From positions 1-64,000 of the forward strand of contig NZ_JADMLH010000020.1 of assembly GCF_016464385.1 (NCBI RefSeq): 64,000 nt of DNA, read 5' to 3'. This DNA comes from Nucisporomicrobium flavum. Lineage in GTDB: Bacteria > Actinomycetota > Actinomycetes > Mycobacteriales > Micromonosporaceae. This document shows, piece by piece, positions 1-8,798 of this stretch. Below the pieces are notes generated by a model. The model worked only from the letters and a program-made list of their open reading frames with translations. It was not told the origin of the DNA and did not search any database. Made by a program: the position numbers and the translations under genes. Each line of letters starts with the position of its first letter. Position 1 is the first letter of the stretch.

Positions 1-347
1 TGTTCTACCTGCCCGGCCCGGATTTGACTGACGGCGCACGTGACCCACACTGCCGGGCTCGTCCCGGTGGCCGGGAAAGGGCAAAGGACAGCGCGGCCGC
101 AGGCCGCACCGATCAAAGCCTGAACCGGAAGACGCGCGACTAGCTCGGGATGGACTCAGCCCCACGCAGGGGGTGCTGAAGGCCGTGGTCGGTGGGAGTC
201 TGGCGCGCAGGCACCCCCCCGGATGGCTCACCGCAGAGCTGCGCGCCATCCTCGAGCCCTACCGCAGCAAGGCGACAAAGACCCGCCATGCCCGGCTGTA
301 TGCAAAAGTCCGGCATGTGCAGATGTGCCGGCGCAGGCTAACCGAGA

Positions 348-452
348 TCAAAATCAGGCGATCCAGGAGTAAGCGAAAAGAACGTCTACCAGGTGTCCGC
401 GCAGGGCCGGATCCCGGCAGCCGTCGTCGACGCCTTCCACGCCCAGTGCTGA
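348..452 (+). pseudogene. Lsr2 C-terminal-domain remnant
   Basis: A 34-codon open stretch ending in TGA encodes VSAQGRIPAAVVDAFHAQ. This closely resembles the end of the actinobacterial nucleoid protein Lsr2, whose DNA-binding domain finishes with a VS-x-RGRIPA-x-V-DAYHA type motif. A stop lies just upstream in this frame and neither an N-terminal dimerisation domain nor a start is visible, so it looks like a decayed or truncated gene. A chance match cannot be excluded. Confidence 0.45.
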
Positions 453-454
453 CA

Positions 455-488
455 CCACACCCGCGTTCACGCGCGTGCGCGGGTGTGG
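455..488. terminator. Perfect 11-bp hairpin, likely bidirectional terminator
   Basis: CCACACCCGCG at 455-465 pairs perfectly with CGCGGGTGTGG at 478-488 across a 12-nt loop. It lies 25 bp beyond the stop of the minus-strand nuclease-like gene and just after the Lsr2-like remnant on the plus strand. There is no U-tract, as is usual for actinomycete terminators. Confidence 0.6.
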
Positions 489-513
489 GACATCATGCAA
501 TGACGTGTGTGCT

Positions 514-2223
514 TCAGGCGTTCTCTTCGGGCGCCGGGAGGCAGCGGTAGCGGCGGTTCGGCGTGGTGAACAGGTGGTATGTCCGATCTCCGCGTTGCTC
601 GCGGCGGACCAGCGTCGCCTCGGTGAGCCAGATTTCCATCCTGCCCAGCTCGATGGTCGCGCCGCCGATGACGACGCTCAGCGGTACGGCCATGCCGATG
701 GTTCCGCCGTCCGGTACGTCGACCTCGGAGCCGAGCTCCAGCACCAGGCATTGGCCGTCCGGGTAGGTCGTCAGAACTTCCTTCCCGTTCAGGAGGTGGG
801 CGGCGAGGATCCAGCGTTGGTGTTGTTCGAAGGTGACCAGGGTGAGGTCCGGCACCCGGATTGGTGTGCTGGTGTGCTGCTGGATGGTCGTGAGCGCGCC
901 GATTGTCTCGGTCAGGAAGTTGATCTTTTTCTGCCACTCGTCGGGAAGGTCGAGGATCCAGGCCCGGTCGATGGTGCCGCGTTCCGGCGGCGTGTGGCGG
1001 ACGCTGGCCCGTGCGGTGTTCGGGGTCCGGCAGGCGTTGAGGAATTGCAGGGCGGCCAGCACCGCGGCGGGGGGTTCACCGACGAGGTTGGCGGGGTCGG
1101 CGAGGCGGAAGGTGCGCCTTAGGCTCCGGGCCGGGAGCTGGTAGCGGTCTTCGACCTGGAAAACGTGGTGGACCTCTTGGAGCACGAGGCGTACGCCGTC
1201 GGTGCCCTGGCTGCGGTCGATCCGGTCGAGGTCGGCGGCGGCCAGGACCGTTCCGGCCGGGTCGATGATCTGGACGTGCAGCTGCGGGTTGGCCCCGAGG
1301 TCGTCGATCGGGAGGGACATGATCTGCGCGTTGTCGAGCGGGCCGCCGAGGCCGCCGGGCGCGTCGATCTCGCCGGTGAAGGCACCGGCGGGGCTGGTGA
1401 ACGGTGTGCCGAAGGCTACGGAGTCACGCAGCTCCTCGGCGAACGTGCTGTCGTTGTTCGCGGCGAGTCGTCCGGTGATCGTGATGGGGCGTTCGTCGGT
1501 GGAGGCGGCGCAGCGGGCGATCACGTCGACGACCACCCAGGGGCCGCCACTGCGGCGGCTGCTCAGCCAGCTCATGACCAGCCGTGGGCGGTCGGCTGGC
1601 GGTGGGGGTTCGCCACTACCGAAGTGCAGCTCGTAGCGGTAGTGGGGGTCCGCGTCGAGCACCGGCAGCGCCGCTTGGACCCGGGCGGTGACCGACGGGA
1701 TGTCCAGCGTCTGCTGCTGGTTGCCGCCGAGAGCGAACACGGCTGCCACCGCCTGGTAGGCGTTTTCGATGGCGGTCTTGCCGCCGTGCAGGTAGTAGTC
1801 GACGACGTCGGGGTACTTCGCGGCGAGCTGCTCGACGTAGGCGAGTCCGTGCCAGACCGCTGTGAATTTGTAGCCGGCTGTGAGCTCCTGCAGCCATGCC
1901 TCAGCCTCCGGAGTCGGATCCCACGGAGTGACCAGGTACCACCGCTCGACGGCCAGTCCCGCCCATCGGGGATCGGTGGTGAGCCTGACCAGGGACTTCT
2001 TGACCTCGTCCTTCTGCCGCGCCGTCAGTGGCCCGCAGTAGCACTTGACCTGGTGAACATCGTCACCGCCGGCGGGGCCAGCGCCTCGCTCCAGGATGTC
2101 GATGCCGCCGTCACCCCGCGAGGTGGAGATGCGTACGGAGTCCGGTCGTTCCCGGTTGACGAACATCGCAACCACGGCCTCGACGTCGTTGCCCTCGAGG
2201 CGAATCCACTCCACACGGCCCAT
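514..2223 (-). CDS. PD-(D/E)XK nuclease-like N-terminus with long unknown C-terminal region
   Basis: About 569 aa. The first 70 residues carry GDGGID (around residues 37-43) followed 16 residues later by QVK (around 58-60). This is the D...QxK signature of the Mrr/restriction-endonuclease fold, so nuclease activity on DNA is inferred. The remaining 500 residues form a mixed alpha/beta region that I do not recognise; it has no transmembrane helix and no helicase or methyltransferase motif. Adjacent GTG (2226) and ATG (2223) codons could both start the protein, and the ATG is preferred. The gene stands alone, ends at a strong hairpin, and has no restriction-modification partner nearby. A solitary defence nuclease or a repair-related protein would both fit. 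Confidence 0.6.
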   Translation of the reverse strand: MGRVEWIRLEGNDVEAVVAMFVNRERPDSVRISTSRGDGGIDILERGAGPAGGDDVHQVKCYCGPLTARQKDEVKKSLVRLTTDPRWAGLAVERWYLVTPWDPTPEAEAWLQELTAGYKFTAVWHGLAYVEQLAAKYPDVVDYYLHGGKTAIENAYQAVAAVFALGGNQQQTLDIPSVTARVQAALPVLDADPHYRYELHFGSGEPPPPADRPRLVMSWLSSRRSGGPWVVVDVIARCAASTDERPITITGRLAANNDSTFAEELRDSVAFGTPFTSPAGAFTGEIDAPGGLGGPLDNAQIMSLPIDDLGANPQLHVQIIDPAGTVLAAADLDRIDRSQGTDGVRLVLQEVHHVFQVEDRYQLPARSLRRTFRLADPANLVGEPPAAVLAALQFLNACRTPNTARASVRHTPPERGTIDRAWILDLPDEWQKKINFLTETIGALTTIQQHTSTPIRVPDLTLVTFEQHQRWILAAHLLNGKEVLTTYPDGQCLVLELGSEVDVPDGGTIGMAVPLSVVIGGATIELGRMEIWLTEATLVRREQRGDRTYHLFTTPNRRYRCLPAPEENA

Positions 2224-2226
2224 CAC

Positions 2227-2649
2227 CCCATCATCTCGTGACGGGTTGGCCCGGGTTCATCGACCCGTGCCGCCCCTGCGTCACAAAGACGCCCATTCGC
2301 GAATGGCAGGGGCGGTGCTTGGTGTGCGGTCAGAACCGCCTTGGGCGACCGTTCCTGGCCAAGTCTCCGGATGCTTCCGATGGCCGGTCATCCTGAGCGG
2401 CCATCGCCGGTCACGCCGGCCAGATCCTCCGGGGTGACGTCGCAGAGGTCCAGGTAAAGGTCACAGAGGTCCAGGTAAAGAAGGAAGGCTAACCAGCCGG
2501 CCACGGTGGTGGACTCGGACGAGCTGGCCATCTAGCGCGGTGTCGACTTCGGCCTGTGCAACCACAGTGGGCCCGACCGGGATGAACGTCGTCGGCTGCC
2601 GGTCAGCGAAGGTGCCGCTCTTGCAGCGGGCTCGAACGAGGGTGCTCCG
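2227..2649. other. Intergenic stretch without a convincing gene
   Basis: Divided from the nuclease-like gene by its start and from the next operon by a terminator. Apart from the 17-bp direct repeat at 2443-2480, no coding frame with a plausible start and ribosome binding site was seen on either strand. Confidence 0.5.
2443..2480. repeat. Two tandem copies of a 17-bp unit
   Basis: CAGAGGTCCAGGTAAAG occurs at 2443-2459 and again at 2464-2480, a period of 21 bp or two helical turns. No function is known. The spacing would suit an operator on one DNA face, but no adjacent promoter is obvious. Confidence 0.6.
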
Positions 2650-2682
2650 GCGCCGTCCGGGCGGTGGCTGCCCGGACGGCGC
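2650..2682 (-). terminator. Perfect 13-bp hairpin terminator
   Basis: GCGCCGTCCGGGC (2650-2662) pairs exactly with GCCCGGACGGCGC (2670-2682) over a 7-nt loop. It begins 10 bp past the stop of the small minus-strand gene at 2692-2826. It is therefore a good candidate for the transcriptional end of the leftward gene run. Confidence 0.7.
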
Positions 2683-2691
2683 GGACGGCAG

Positions 2692-2826
2692 CTAAAGGGC
2701 GATCAACGCGACGACGAGCAGCCACTGCTTGAGGGTGTGACGGCCCAGCCGCCTGTCGAGCAGGCGGCCTCGGCGGGTGCCCGGATTGCCGGTTTCGACG
2801 GCGGTGGACTCCACGGTGATTGTCAT
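2692..2826 (-). CDS. Small single-pass membrane protein, 44 aa
   Basis: The ATG at 2826 is preceded by AGGAAAGG at good spacing. The product has a hydrophilic, arginine-rich N-terminus and ends in the hydrophobic run WLLVVALIAL, consistent with a tail-anchored or single-pass inner-membrane peptide. A start 141 bp further upstream is possible but lacks a ribosome binding site. It sits 200 bp downstream of the M48 metalloprotease on the same strand and 10 bp before a strong hairpin, so it may be the last gene of that transcript. Function unknown. Confidence 0.5.
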   Translation of the reverse strand: MTITVESTAVETGNPGTRRGRLLDRRLGRHTLKQWLLVVALIAL

Positions 2827-3028
2827 GGACAGAACCTTTCCTGGTTGTTTGTTCCGCCGCCCGATTGGGGCGTCGGCCGTCCGCCGCCCGAACTGGGCAG
2901 CGGAGTCTGGTGGCTCGACCTGCGACGTGCAGTCCGGTGGCCTGCAGGGGTTCGAGGCCGTGATCACGGTGGCCGGCGCGCGGCGCCGGCGGGCGCCGGA
3001 TCTGCCTGTCGGCTGTGGTGTCGAGCGT

Positions 3029-4462
3029 CTACACGCGGTTCACGATGTCGGCGTCCGTGGCAGGCGCGGGCGCGGTGGTCGGAGCGTTGGCCGTTGCCGG
3101 TGCGAGGCGGGCGGCCGGCGGGTCGAAGGCCAGTGCGGTGGCCAGCCGTTCGGCTAGGACGGGGTGGCCGGCCGGCTTGGGCCACAGCAGATACGACGGT
3201 CCGGGGTTCGGGTCCCCGCCGACCTCCCGCAGAGCGCGTTGCCATGCGGAGGCCACCGTGTGCGGCTCGCCGGTGGTGTGCAGGGCGTATTGATCTGCGC
3301 GTCGTTCCTGGGCCCGGTTCAGCCACGTCTGCACCGGTACCGCGATCAGCCGGGGCACGGTCAGGACTGCCAGGATCAGCCCGACGGCGTGCGGGTCGGC
3401 CAGCGACACCACGCCGGCCAAGTGCAGCAGGCCCGGCGTGTTGCCGGCCAGGACCAGGACAGCGAGTGTGAACCCGGCTTGGGCGGTGCCGGTCAACATC
3501 CGCAGCCATCCGTCGCCGTAGCGGACGTGTGCCACCTCGTGCGTGGCGATGGCGACGGCCTCGTCCTCGACCCCGGTCGCTGGCCGCGCTGTCTCGTCGT
3601 CGGTGGTCTCGGCCAGGCCCGGGCCGAATACGGTGATCTTCTGGCGGCCGACGCCGCCGACGACCGCGTTGAGCGGGCCGGGTTTCTCGACGACCAGGAT
3701 CTGCGGGGATCGCAGTCCGGCGCCGGCCGCCGCGGCGGCGACGCGTTGCCGAAGCCGGTCGCTGGTGACGGGTTTTCCGCCCGAGGCGGCCGACTGCACG
3801 GTGCCGGGCTCGAGCAGCATCCGCGCTGCCAGCCTGGCTGCGGCGTAGGCCGCGATCAGCGCCAGCCACCACCCCGACGGCCAGAGGTGCATCGCCCAGG
3901 CCAGGCCGAGGATCTTGACCGCCCAGAACACGGTGCCGGCGAGTACCCCGATCGCGGTATTAAGGCCCGCCGGGCCGGCGACCTTCGTGCTGGCTGTGCC
4001 CCGGCACCGGGTGTCCCACCACATCGGCGTCGCCTCAAGGACGGCGACCGCCCCGGCGAGGACCAGGGTTGCCAGGCCGGCCCGCAGATACCACGGCTGG
4101 CCGGGATCGCTGACCCAGTCCGCCGCCGGTGTTCCGGCCGCGATCAGCAGCGGCACGGTGGCCAGACGAACCGCGAGTAGCGTCCACGTTGACCACACCA
4201 GCGCGGCTGACATCTTCCGGCCCCGTTCGACCAGGGCGGGAGGCAGGTGCTTCAGCGCCGCTTGCCGTTGGGCGGCGGTCACCGGCGAGCGCCACCACGG
4301 GCGCAGCGGCACGGCCACCGCTGCGATCGCGGCCACGGCGGCCACCATTATCAACCAGGCTGCGGCTTGTTGATCGAGCTGTGTGGCGGCGCCGACGGCG
4401 ATCACCATCGCCGCCGAGCCGGCCAGCGGCCCGACGATATTTCGTTCCCGGATCATGTCCAT
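3029..4462 (-). CDS. M48-family membrane zinc metalloprotease
   Basis: 477 aa. HEVAH (His308, Glu309, His312) is the gluzincin zinc site, followed by a downstream segment with ERRAD that supplies the third ligand region, as in the M48 (HtpX/Ste24-like) family. The N-terminal half has several hydrophobic segments (about 12-50, 85-110, 125-145, 170-210) and another pair follows the active site, so the catalytic domain is membrane-embedded. The family cleaves membrane or misfolded proteins. The start is ATG with AAGG upstream. Proline- and alanine-rich C-terminal tail. The substrate here is unknown. Confidence 0.85.
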   Translation of the reverse strand: MDMIRERNIVGPLAGSAAMVIAVGAATQLDQQAAAWLIMVAAVAAIAAVAVPLRPWWRSPVTAAQRQAALKHLPPALVERGRKMSAALVWSTWTLLAVRLATVPLLIAAGTPAADWVSDPGQPWYLRAGLATLVLAGAVAVLEATPMWWDTRCRGTASTKVAGPAGLNTAIGVLAGTVFWAVKILGLAWAMHLWPSGWWLALIAAYAAARLAARMLLEPGTVQSAASGGKPVTSDRLRQRVAAAAAGAGLRSPQILVVEKPGPLNAVVGGVGRQKITVFGPGLAETTDDETARPATGVEDEAVAIATHEVAHVRYGDGWLRMLTGTAQAGFTLAVLVLAGNTPGLLHLAGVVSLADPHAVGLILAVLTVPRLIAVPVQTWLNRAQERRADQYALHTTGEPHTVASAWQRALREVGGDPNPGPSYLLWPKPAGHPVLAERLATALAFDPPAARLAPATANAPTTAPAPATDADIVNRV

Positions 4463-4619
4463 GCGTGCCTTTTCTGTCGTGACAAAGGGTGTTGCCGTTT
4501 GCTGCAGCGGTGGCTGGTTACGCGGCGGTCATCAGAGAAGCCGGTTCGCGGTGCCTGCGTTCGAACGACAGGACGCGGGCCGACGCGTGGCACCGGTCAC
4601 CTTCAGTGATGGCCGTGGT

Positions 4620-5297
4620 TCAAGCCCAGATCGCCAAGGGGAGGCCGTTGCCGTTGTCTTCTGGCGGGTTCGGGTTGCTGTGAGCGGTGCCGGTCACCTT
4701 GCGGTGTGCGGTCCAGGCAATGGCGGCTGCGTCGAGGATGTCGTCGGGCGGGGCTTGGCCGGCCGGGCCGAGATCGTCCGGGACGATGATGCCGTTGCGG
4801 GTCAGTAAATGACGGCGTTGGGTTTGGCCGGCCCAGGTCTTCTTGGCGTGCTCCAGAGGGATGCCGTTCATGGTGCGGAAGGACAGCTCCGGGTGGGCTT
4901 CGAGCAGCAGTGCGGGGTGTCGTCTCGCGAGGTTGTTCGCCTCGAGGACTTTGGGGCGCATGGCCCAGGCTTGCCGGCTGAGCCTTTCCCCGGTGATTTC
5001 GTGGCACCGTTTGCTGGCGGCGGCGAAGTCGTTCTCGGCCCATACCGGTCCTGGAGGGACTCGGAAGATGCTGCCGCGGCGTGGGCCGAGTTGCTCGGCG
5101 ACGAGGCTGTCCGCGGCTCGCCACCGGTCGGGTGCCGTCCCGAGGGGGACGTCGACGGCGATCGCGGCGACGCCGGAGCACTTCGTGATGACCTCGTACA
5201 GGGTGGGGGCGAGCATGGCTCGGGCGAAGGCGCCGTCATGCACTTCGACGGCGACCCAGCCAAGGGGGTACGCGTCGACACCGATCACCCGCTTCAA
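4620..5297 (-). CDS. DUF429 family protein (predicted RNase H-fold nuclease)
   Basis: 225 aa starting at a TTG that overlaps the stop of the upstream gene (TTGA), so translation is coupled. The opening VIGVDAYPLGWVAV and later IAVDVPLGT, LLLEAHPELSF and DDILDAAAIAW match the DUF429 pattern, a family predicted to have an RNase H-like fold with conserved acidic residues. No biochemical role is established for most members. Pairing with a small HTH protein upstream suggests a two-gene module. Length is normal for the family. Confidence 0.75.
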   Translation of the reverse strand: MKRVIGVDAYPLGWVAVEVHDGAFARAMLAPTLYEVITKCSGVAAIAVDVPLGTAPDRWRAADSLVAEQLGPRRGSIFRVPPGPVWAENDFAAASKRCHEITGERLSRQAWAMRPKVLEANNLARRHPALLLEAHPELSFRTMNGIPLEHAKKTWAGQTQRRHLLTRNGIIVPDDLGPAGQAPPDDILDAAAIAWTAHRKVTGTAHSNPNPPEDNGNGLPLAIWA

Positions 5298-5599
5298 GAA
5301 CGGGCCCGGCGAGAGGGTAGCGCGGCGATGGTGGCGGTCGCCTCTGCCGAGACGGAAGGTCTCGTTCGTCTGGCGATGTTGGTGTTCGTGCCGGCGTCGC
5401 AGAGTCGCTTCTGCATGAAGCCGTACGAGGCTGCTACCAGACTGGCTATCTGCCGGATCGTCAACCGTTCCTTCTCGTAGAGTTTCTTCAAGAGCGCCAG
5501 TTCCGTCTCGCGGTCGCTGCCGTTGAGAGAGCGGAAGGTTTCCGTGTAAGCGAAGCGGTGCCGCCGGACCGGGCGCGGCTGCTGGACATCGTCAGGCAT
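5294..5599 (-). CDS. Small helix-turn-helix protein
   Basis: 101 aa. The segment LYEKERLTIRQIASLVAASYGFMQKRLCDAG (about 41-71) reads as a helix-turn-helix with the motif spacing seen in small actinobacterial putative DNA-binding proteins. The tail is arginine- and alanine-rich. Its stop overlaps the TTG start of the DUF429 gene. It may regulate that gene or itself; the target is unknown. Confidence 0.65.
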   Translation of the reverse strand: MPDDVQQPRPVRRHRFAYTETFRSLNGSDRETELALLKKLYEKERLTIRQIASLVAASYGFMQKRLCDAGTNTNIARRTRPSVSAEATATIAALPSRRARS

Positions 5600-5693
5600 G
5601 GGTTGGTCTCTCCATTGGGTCCGTTTTCGTACATCAGGTCTGTGCGATCGGGCTCGAGCGAGAGGTGCTGGGTCGCGTTGAGCCGCGAGCCGG

Positions 5694-5825
5694 CGAGTGC
5701 GTCATGCTGCGCATGAGCAGCACTCTGGCGTGGTCGGCGCGGTAGCCGGGCCCAGGTCTCATGTCGCGTAGGTAGTCCGTGTTGCCGAGCGCCGGCGCCA
5801 CGGCGGTGCGGTGGACAGCCGGCCA
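5694..5825 (-). pseudogene. Decayed fragment of the 8948-9499 gene
   Basis: Read on the minus strand this stretch encodes HRTAVAPALGNTDYLRDM then RPGPGYRADHARVLLMRSM. These match residues of the intact gene at 8948-9499 (YRIAVALVLGNLAYLRDM, GPGPGYTPEQAAVLLIRGM). DNA identity runs over about 130 bp (compare 9061-9193), including the shared block ATGTCGCGTAGGTA. The fragment has no start and the frame runs on into unrelated sequence, so it is a relic of a duplication. Confidence 0.75.
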
Positions 5826-5838
5826 AGCGCCGCGAGGA

Positions 5839-6936
5839 TCACGCTGCAGCGGTCCGGTAGCCGGGATTGGGTTGGGCCAGCCGGTAACGAGTGGCTAAAT
5901 CGGCGTCAGTGCACGGCACCAGGTCGCGTCCGGCGGTCAGGTTGAAGGTGGCTTCGCCGAGGCGGTGATCGCTGTCCCAGCGGCCTTCGTGTTGCTGTCT
6001 GGGCACGTGGATGTGGTAGCTGCCGCGAACGTAGTGCTCGGGTCGGGTGATGAGGCAGTGGTCGATGATCTGACCGCCGCCGGCGTCGATGCCCCGGTTG
6101 ACGGTCGCCTCGAACGCTTCGCCGGCTGGTGTTCCGGTGGCGTACGCAACTTCGGGCATGGCCCAGAAGCCGCAGCCGTCGATGCGCCGGCCTTGTTGGC
6201 CGGACTCGTCGCACTCCCATCGGCCGATGAGGTGGTGAATCGCGTCGGTGGCGTCCACCCAGGAGCCGTCTGGTGTGAGGACGGCCTTCGCGTCGCGGGC
6301 GATGTAGGGGGCCTTCGTCCAGTCGCGCAGCGGCCAGTGCGATCCGCCTGCCGTCGCGTTGAGATCGCCCATGACGAACACCGGGTCCGGGAAGCCGTCA
6401 CCGTAGCTGCCGAGCAGCCGGGCCTCCTCGAGGCGGACTTGCGGTGATCGGGGGTTCCAGTGCCGGACGATGACGACGAAGTGGTGGTCGGTGTGCACGG
6501 TGCGGAAGCGGACGACGCCGGCCTTGTCGTCGAAGTCGGGATAGCCGCTGCTGTCGTGCCAGGCGACAGGGCAGACCAGCGTGGGGTCGTAGAACAGGGC
6601 CGGTCCGATGGGGCCGCGGTCGAACGGTTGCATCTTGGCGGCGTAGGGGCGTCCGAGCGTCGCGGAAAGCACCTCTGCTGCCGCGTACAGGCCGTGGTTG
6701 GCGTCCGCTGCCCATCCTTTGGCCTCGCACAGAGCGAACACGGCCACCGGTACGGACGCCGCTGGGCTCAGCGCCGGCTCGACGAGCGGTGCGACCAGGC
6801 GGTGCAGCCGGGTGAAGTCGTAGTCCAGCTTGCCGGAAGTCCGTGCGCCGCCGCTCTGGAAGTTCAGCCAGGCGAACCGGTGCGCGGTCAGCGCGGTCTG
6901 ATCGAGGGTACCGCTGGGCTGCTGATCTGGTTGCAT
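5839..6936 (-). CDS. Endonuclease/exonuclease/phosphatase (EEP) superfamily protein
   Basis: 365 aa. The EEP fold signatures are present in order: an early strand with Asn25, LCEAKG with the metal-ligand Glu71, GDLNA (190-194) and WDSDHRLGEA near 320-330 with the catalytic Asp-His pair. These proteins cleave phosphodiester bonds in nucleic acids, nucleotides or lipids using magnesium. No signal peptide was seen, so a cytoplasmic location is likely. The start ATG follows AAAGGAAAGCG. The substrate cannot be told from sequence. Confidence 0.8.
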   Translation of the reverse strand: MQPDQQPSGTLDQTALTAHRFAWLNFQSGGARTSGKLDYDFTRLHRLVAPLVEPALSPAASVPVAVFALCEAKGWAADANHGLYAAAEVLSATLGRPYAAKMQPFDRGPIGPALFYDPTLVCPVAWHDSSGYPDFDDKAGVVRFRTVHTDHHFVVIVRHWNPRSPQVRLEEARLLGSYGDGFPDPVFVMGDLNATAGGSHWPLRDWTKAPYIARDAKAVLTPDGSWVDATDAIHHLIGRWECDESGQQGRRIDGCGFWAMPEVAYATGTPAGEAFEATVNRGIDAGGGQIIDHCLITRPEHYVRGSYHIHVPRQQHEGRWDSDHRLGEATFNLTAGRDLVPCTDADLATRYRLAQPNPGYRTAAA

Positions 6937-7138
6937 CGCTTTCCTTTGAATGGATGTGCGGTGATCAAGTTGATCGAGATTGAGTTCCGGACTGGTCCAG
7001 CGCTGGCAAGTTGTGCAGTGGACGCCGGGTCAGTCGCGCTGCGCAGGTATGGCCGGTCGCAGAGCGTTCCGGCCGGTCGCTTACGCGGGGACGCGTCCGT
7101 GGCTTTTCGGACGCTTGTGTCTCACCGATGCCGCCCGG

Positions 7139-8587
7139 TCATGCGACGGTCCTTATCGTGCGGGACGGGACAGCGTCTGGCCTCGGAGCTCGGCCGGGTG
7201 GTCCCCAGTCGAGCAACAGGGCGTCCCAGACAGCGATCTCGCTCGCGGCCAGCGTCCCGTCTTCTCGCTCGCGTCGCAGCTGGGCGAGTGCGGCTGAGAG
7301 GTCGACGCCGTCGATCGTGGTGCCGTCCGGTACGCGTAGGTGCCCGTGGAGCTGGTAGAAGCGGCAGGCGGTGTCGAGGACCGCGTCCCTGGAGGCGCCT
7401 GCGGCCCAGCCTGCGTCGATGGTGTCCAGGGCCTGCCCGATAGCACCGGGCAGTGTCGTGGTCTGCAGTTGCCGGCGGCATTCCCGTAGCCAGGTGTCGA
7501 CGCGGATACCGGCGACGGTGGCGGGGCCGGGCGGGCGGAGATGGCCGTGGGTGCCGGCGTAGGCGCGGCAGGCGGTCAGCTCCCTGGCGCAGGTCCCGGC
7601 GGTCGCGGTCGAGGGCACGATGCCGACCAGGCGCAGGGCCGCGGCTTTGCCGGCGGGCTGGCGGCCGGTGTCGAGCAGTTGCTGCTGTTTGCCGACCCAT
7701 CCGGCCAGGTCGGCGCCGGCGGGCCGGTGCCCGGCGGGGATCCGCGTGTGGCCGTGCTGGGTGTGGAAGACGGTCAGCGCCGCGTACCTGGTCGACCACG
7801 GTGTCGCGGTCTGTTGCAGGATGAGCCCGGCGATGCGGCCGCGGAGCTGGTCGCTGTCGCGTTCGGTGGGCAGCAGCAGCCGCATCGTGGCGGGCAGGCC
7901 AGCGGGCCAGCCGGCCGCGTGCCGGGCCAGGCAGTGGTCGAGCGCGGCGTCGAGGCGACCGTCGATCCCGCGGATGGCCTGGGCGGCGTAGGCGACCGCG
8001 GCGACGGCGCTGTCGACGGGCATCGTCTGTGGGTCGGCGGGCAATGCGACGGGGGCGAGCACGGTCAGCGGATTGCTGCTATTGGTGCGGGCGGCGGTGA
8101 TCGCCTGCCGGGCGGTGGCGATGGAGAGCAGCGGCTGCGCAACCATGACAGCGTCTGCGGGCACGTCGGTGAGGGCGGCGCGGCGGATCGCGGTCGAGAA
8201 GACGGTGAGCCCCTGGGGTGGGCTGCTGGTGATCGTCCGCAGGACCGACGGCAGCGAGGTGTTGCCGTGGCGGGCACCGGTGACGTGGTACGCCCTGACG
8301 GGGACGGCTGGCCGTGCGGTGGGGTCGTCAAGGATCTGGGCGAACGCGACGGAATCGGCGGCCAGCCGATGGTAGGTGACGACCTGCCGCAGCCGCAGGT
8401 GCCGGGCAGCAGCCACGACCGCGTGCGCCGCATTCCTAGGGCTCACGGTGTCGGGCCCGCTGCCGGGCCGGGGCGTCTGATGGTCGGTGACCACCCCGAC
8501 GGCGACGAGCTCGACAGCGGCCCGTTTACGTGGCCTGGCAGCACTCGAGGCCCTTGCTGGAGTGGTGGGGAAGGTGGTGCTTGCCAC
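7139..8587 (-). CDS. Truncated superfamily-2 helicase relative with helicase-associated repeats, no motor
   Basis: 482 aa from GTG. Residues 260-470 hold helicase-associated (HA) repeats (YAALTVFHTQHGHTRIP, LTACRAYAGTHGHLRPP, TACRFYQLHGHLRVP), the C-terminal repeats of a class of actinobacterial DEAD/DEAH-like helicases. Before them a stretch resembles the second RecA domain: VVTYHRLAADSVAF (69-82) and LTVFSTA to VMVAQPLLSIATARQAITAAR, aligning with motifs IV-VI. The motif VI glutamine-GR-R arginine finger is replaced by QAITAART, and the whole N-terminal ATPase lobe (Walker A and B) is absent. The protein is probably a DNA- or protein-binding derivative rather than an active helicase. Confidence 0.6.
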   Translation of the reverse strand: MASTTFPTTPARASSAARPRKRAAVELVAVGVVTDHQTPRPGSGPDTVSPRNAAHAVVAAARHLRLRQVVTYHRLAADSVAFAQILDDPTARPAVPVRAYHVTGARHGNTSLPSVLRTITSSPPQGLTVFSTAIRRAALTDVPADAVMVAQPLLSIATARQAITAARTNSSNPLTVLAPVALPADPQTMPVDSAVAAVAYAAQAIRGIDGRLDAALDHCLARHAAGWPAGLPATMRLLLPTERDSDQLRGRIAGLILQQTATPWSTRYAALTVFHTQHGHTRIPAGHRPAGADLAGWVGKQQQLLDTGRQPAGKAAALRLVGIVPSTATAGTCARELTACRAYAGTHGHLRPPGPATVAGIRVDTWLRECRRQLQTTTLPGAIGQALDTIDAGWAAGASRDAVLDTACRFYQLHGHLRVPDGTTIDGVDLSAALAQLRREREDGTLAASEIAVWDALLLDWGPPGRAPRPDAVPSRTIRTVA

Positions 8588-8627
8588 AGGGGGCGGGATC
8601 CTTTCAGGTAGCGGTGAAAACTGGCTG

Positions 8628-8798
8628 CTACATCTGCTCGCTGTGGGGCCTATCCGGGCTCTCCGACGTCGCCGGCAGGGCCTGCGCCTTGCTCTGCGGC
8701 GGTCCTCCCGCGGACACCGGTAGAGCCGCGGGAGACATCAGACTGATGATGGTCACGGCGGCGGTGATGAACCCGCCGGTCCGGATAGCTGACGTCAA
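8628..8798 (-). CDS. Putative small secreted peptide, 56 aa
   Basis: TTG start at 8798 preceded by GAGAAGGACGAG. The first 30 residues resemble a signal peptide: Arg6, a hydrophobic core (FITAAVTIISLMSPAALPV) and a possible SA-GG cleavage. The mature part would be about 26 polar, proline-rich residues without cysteine. It lies 40 bp upstream of the helicase-like gene on the same strand. The TTG start and short length make this tentative. Confidence 0.4.
   Translation of the reverse strand: MTSAIRTGGFITAAVTIISLMSPAALPVSAGGPPQSKAQALPATSESPDRPHSEQM

Noticed and set aside
173..550. Plus-strand 125-codon frame at the left edge
   Set aside because: No ribosome binding site, arginine-rich low-complexity translation, and it crosses both the Lsr2-like remnant in another frame and the terminator hairpin.
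475..2241. Long plus-strand open frames opposite the nuclease-like gene
   Set aside because: High GC keeps antisense frames open; translations lack domains and the minus strand carries a coherent protein with the PD-(D/E)XK motif.
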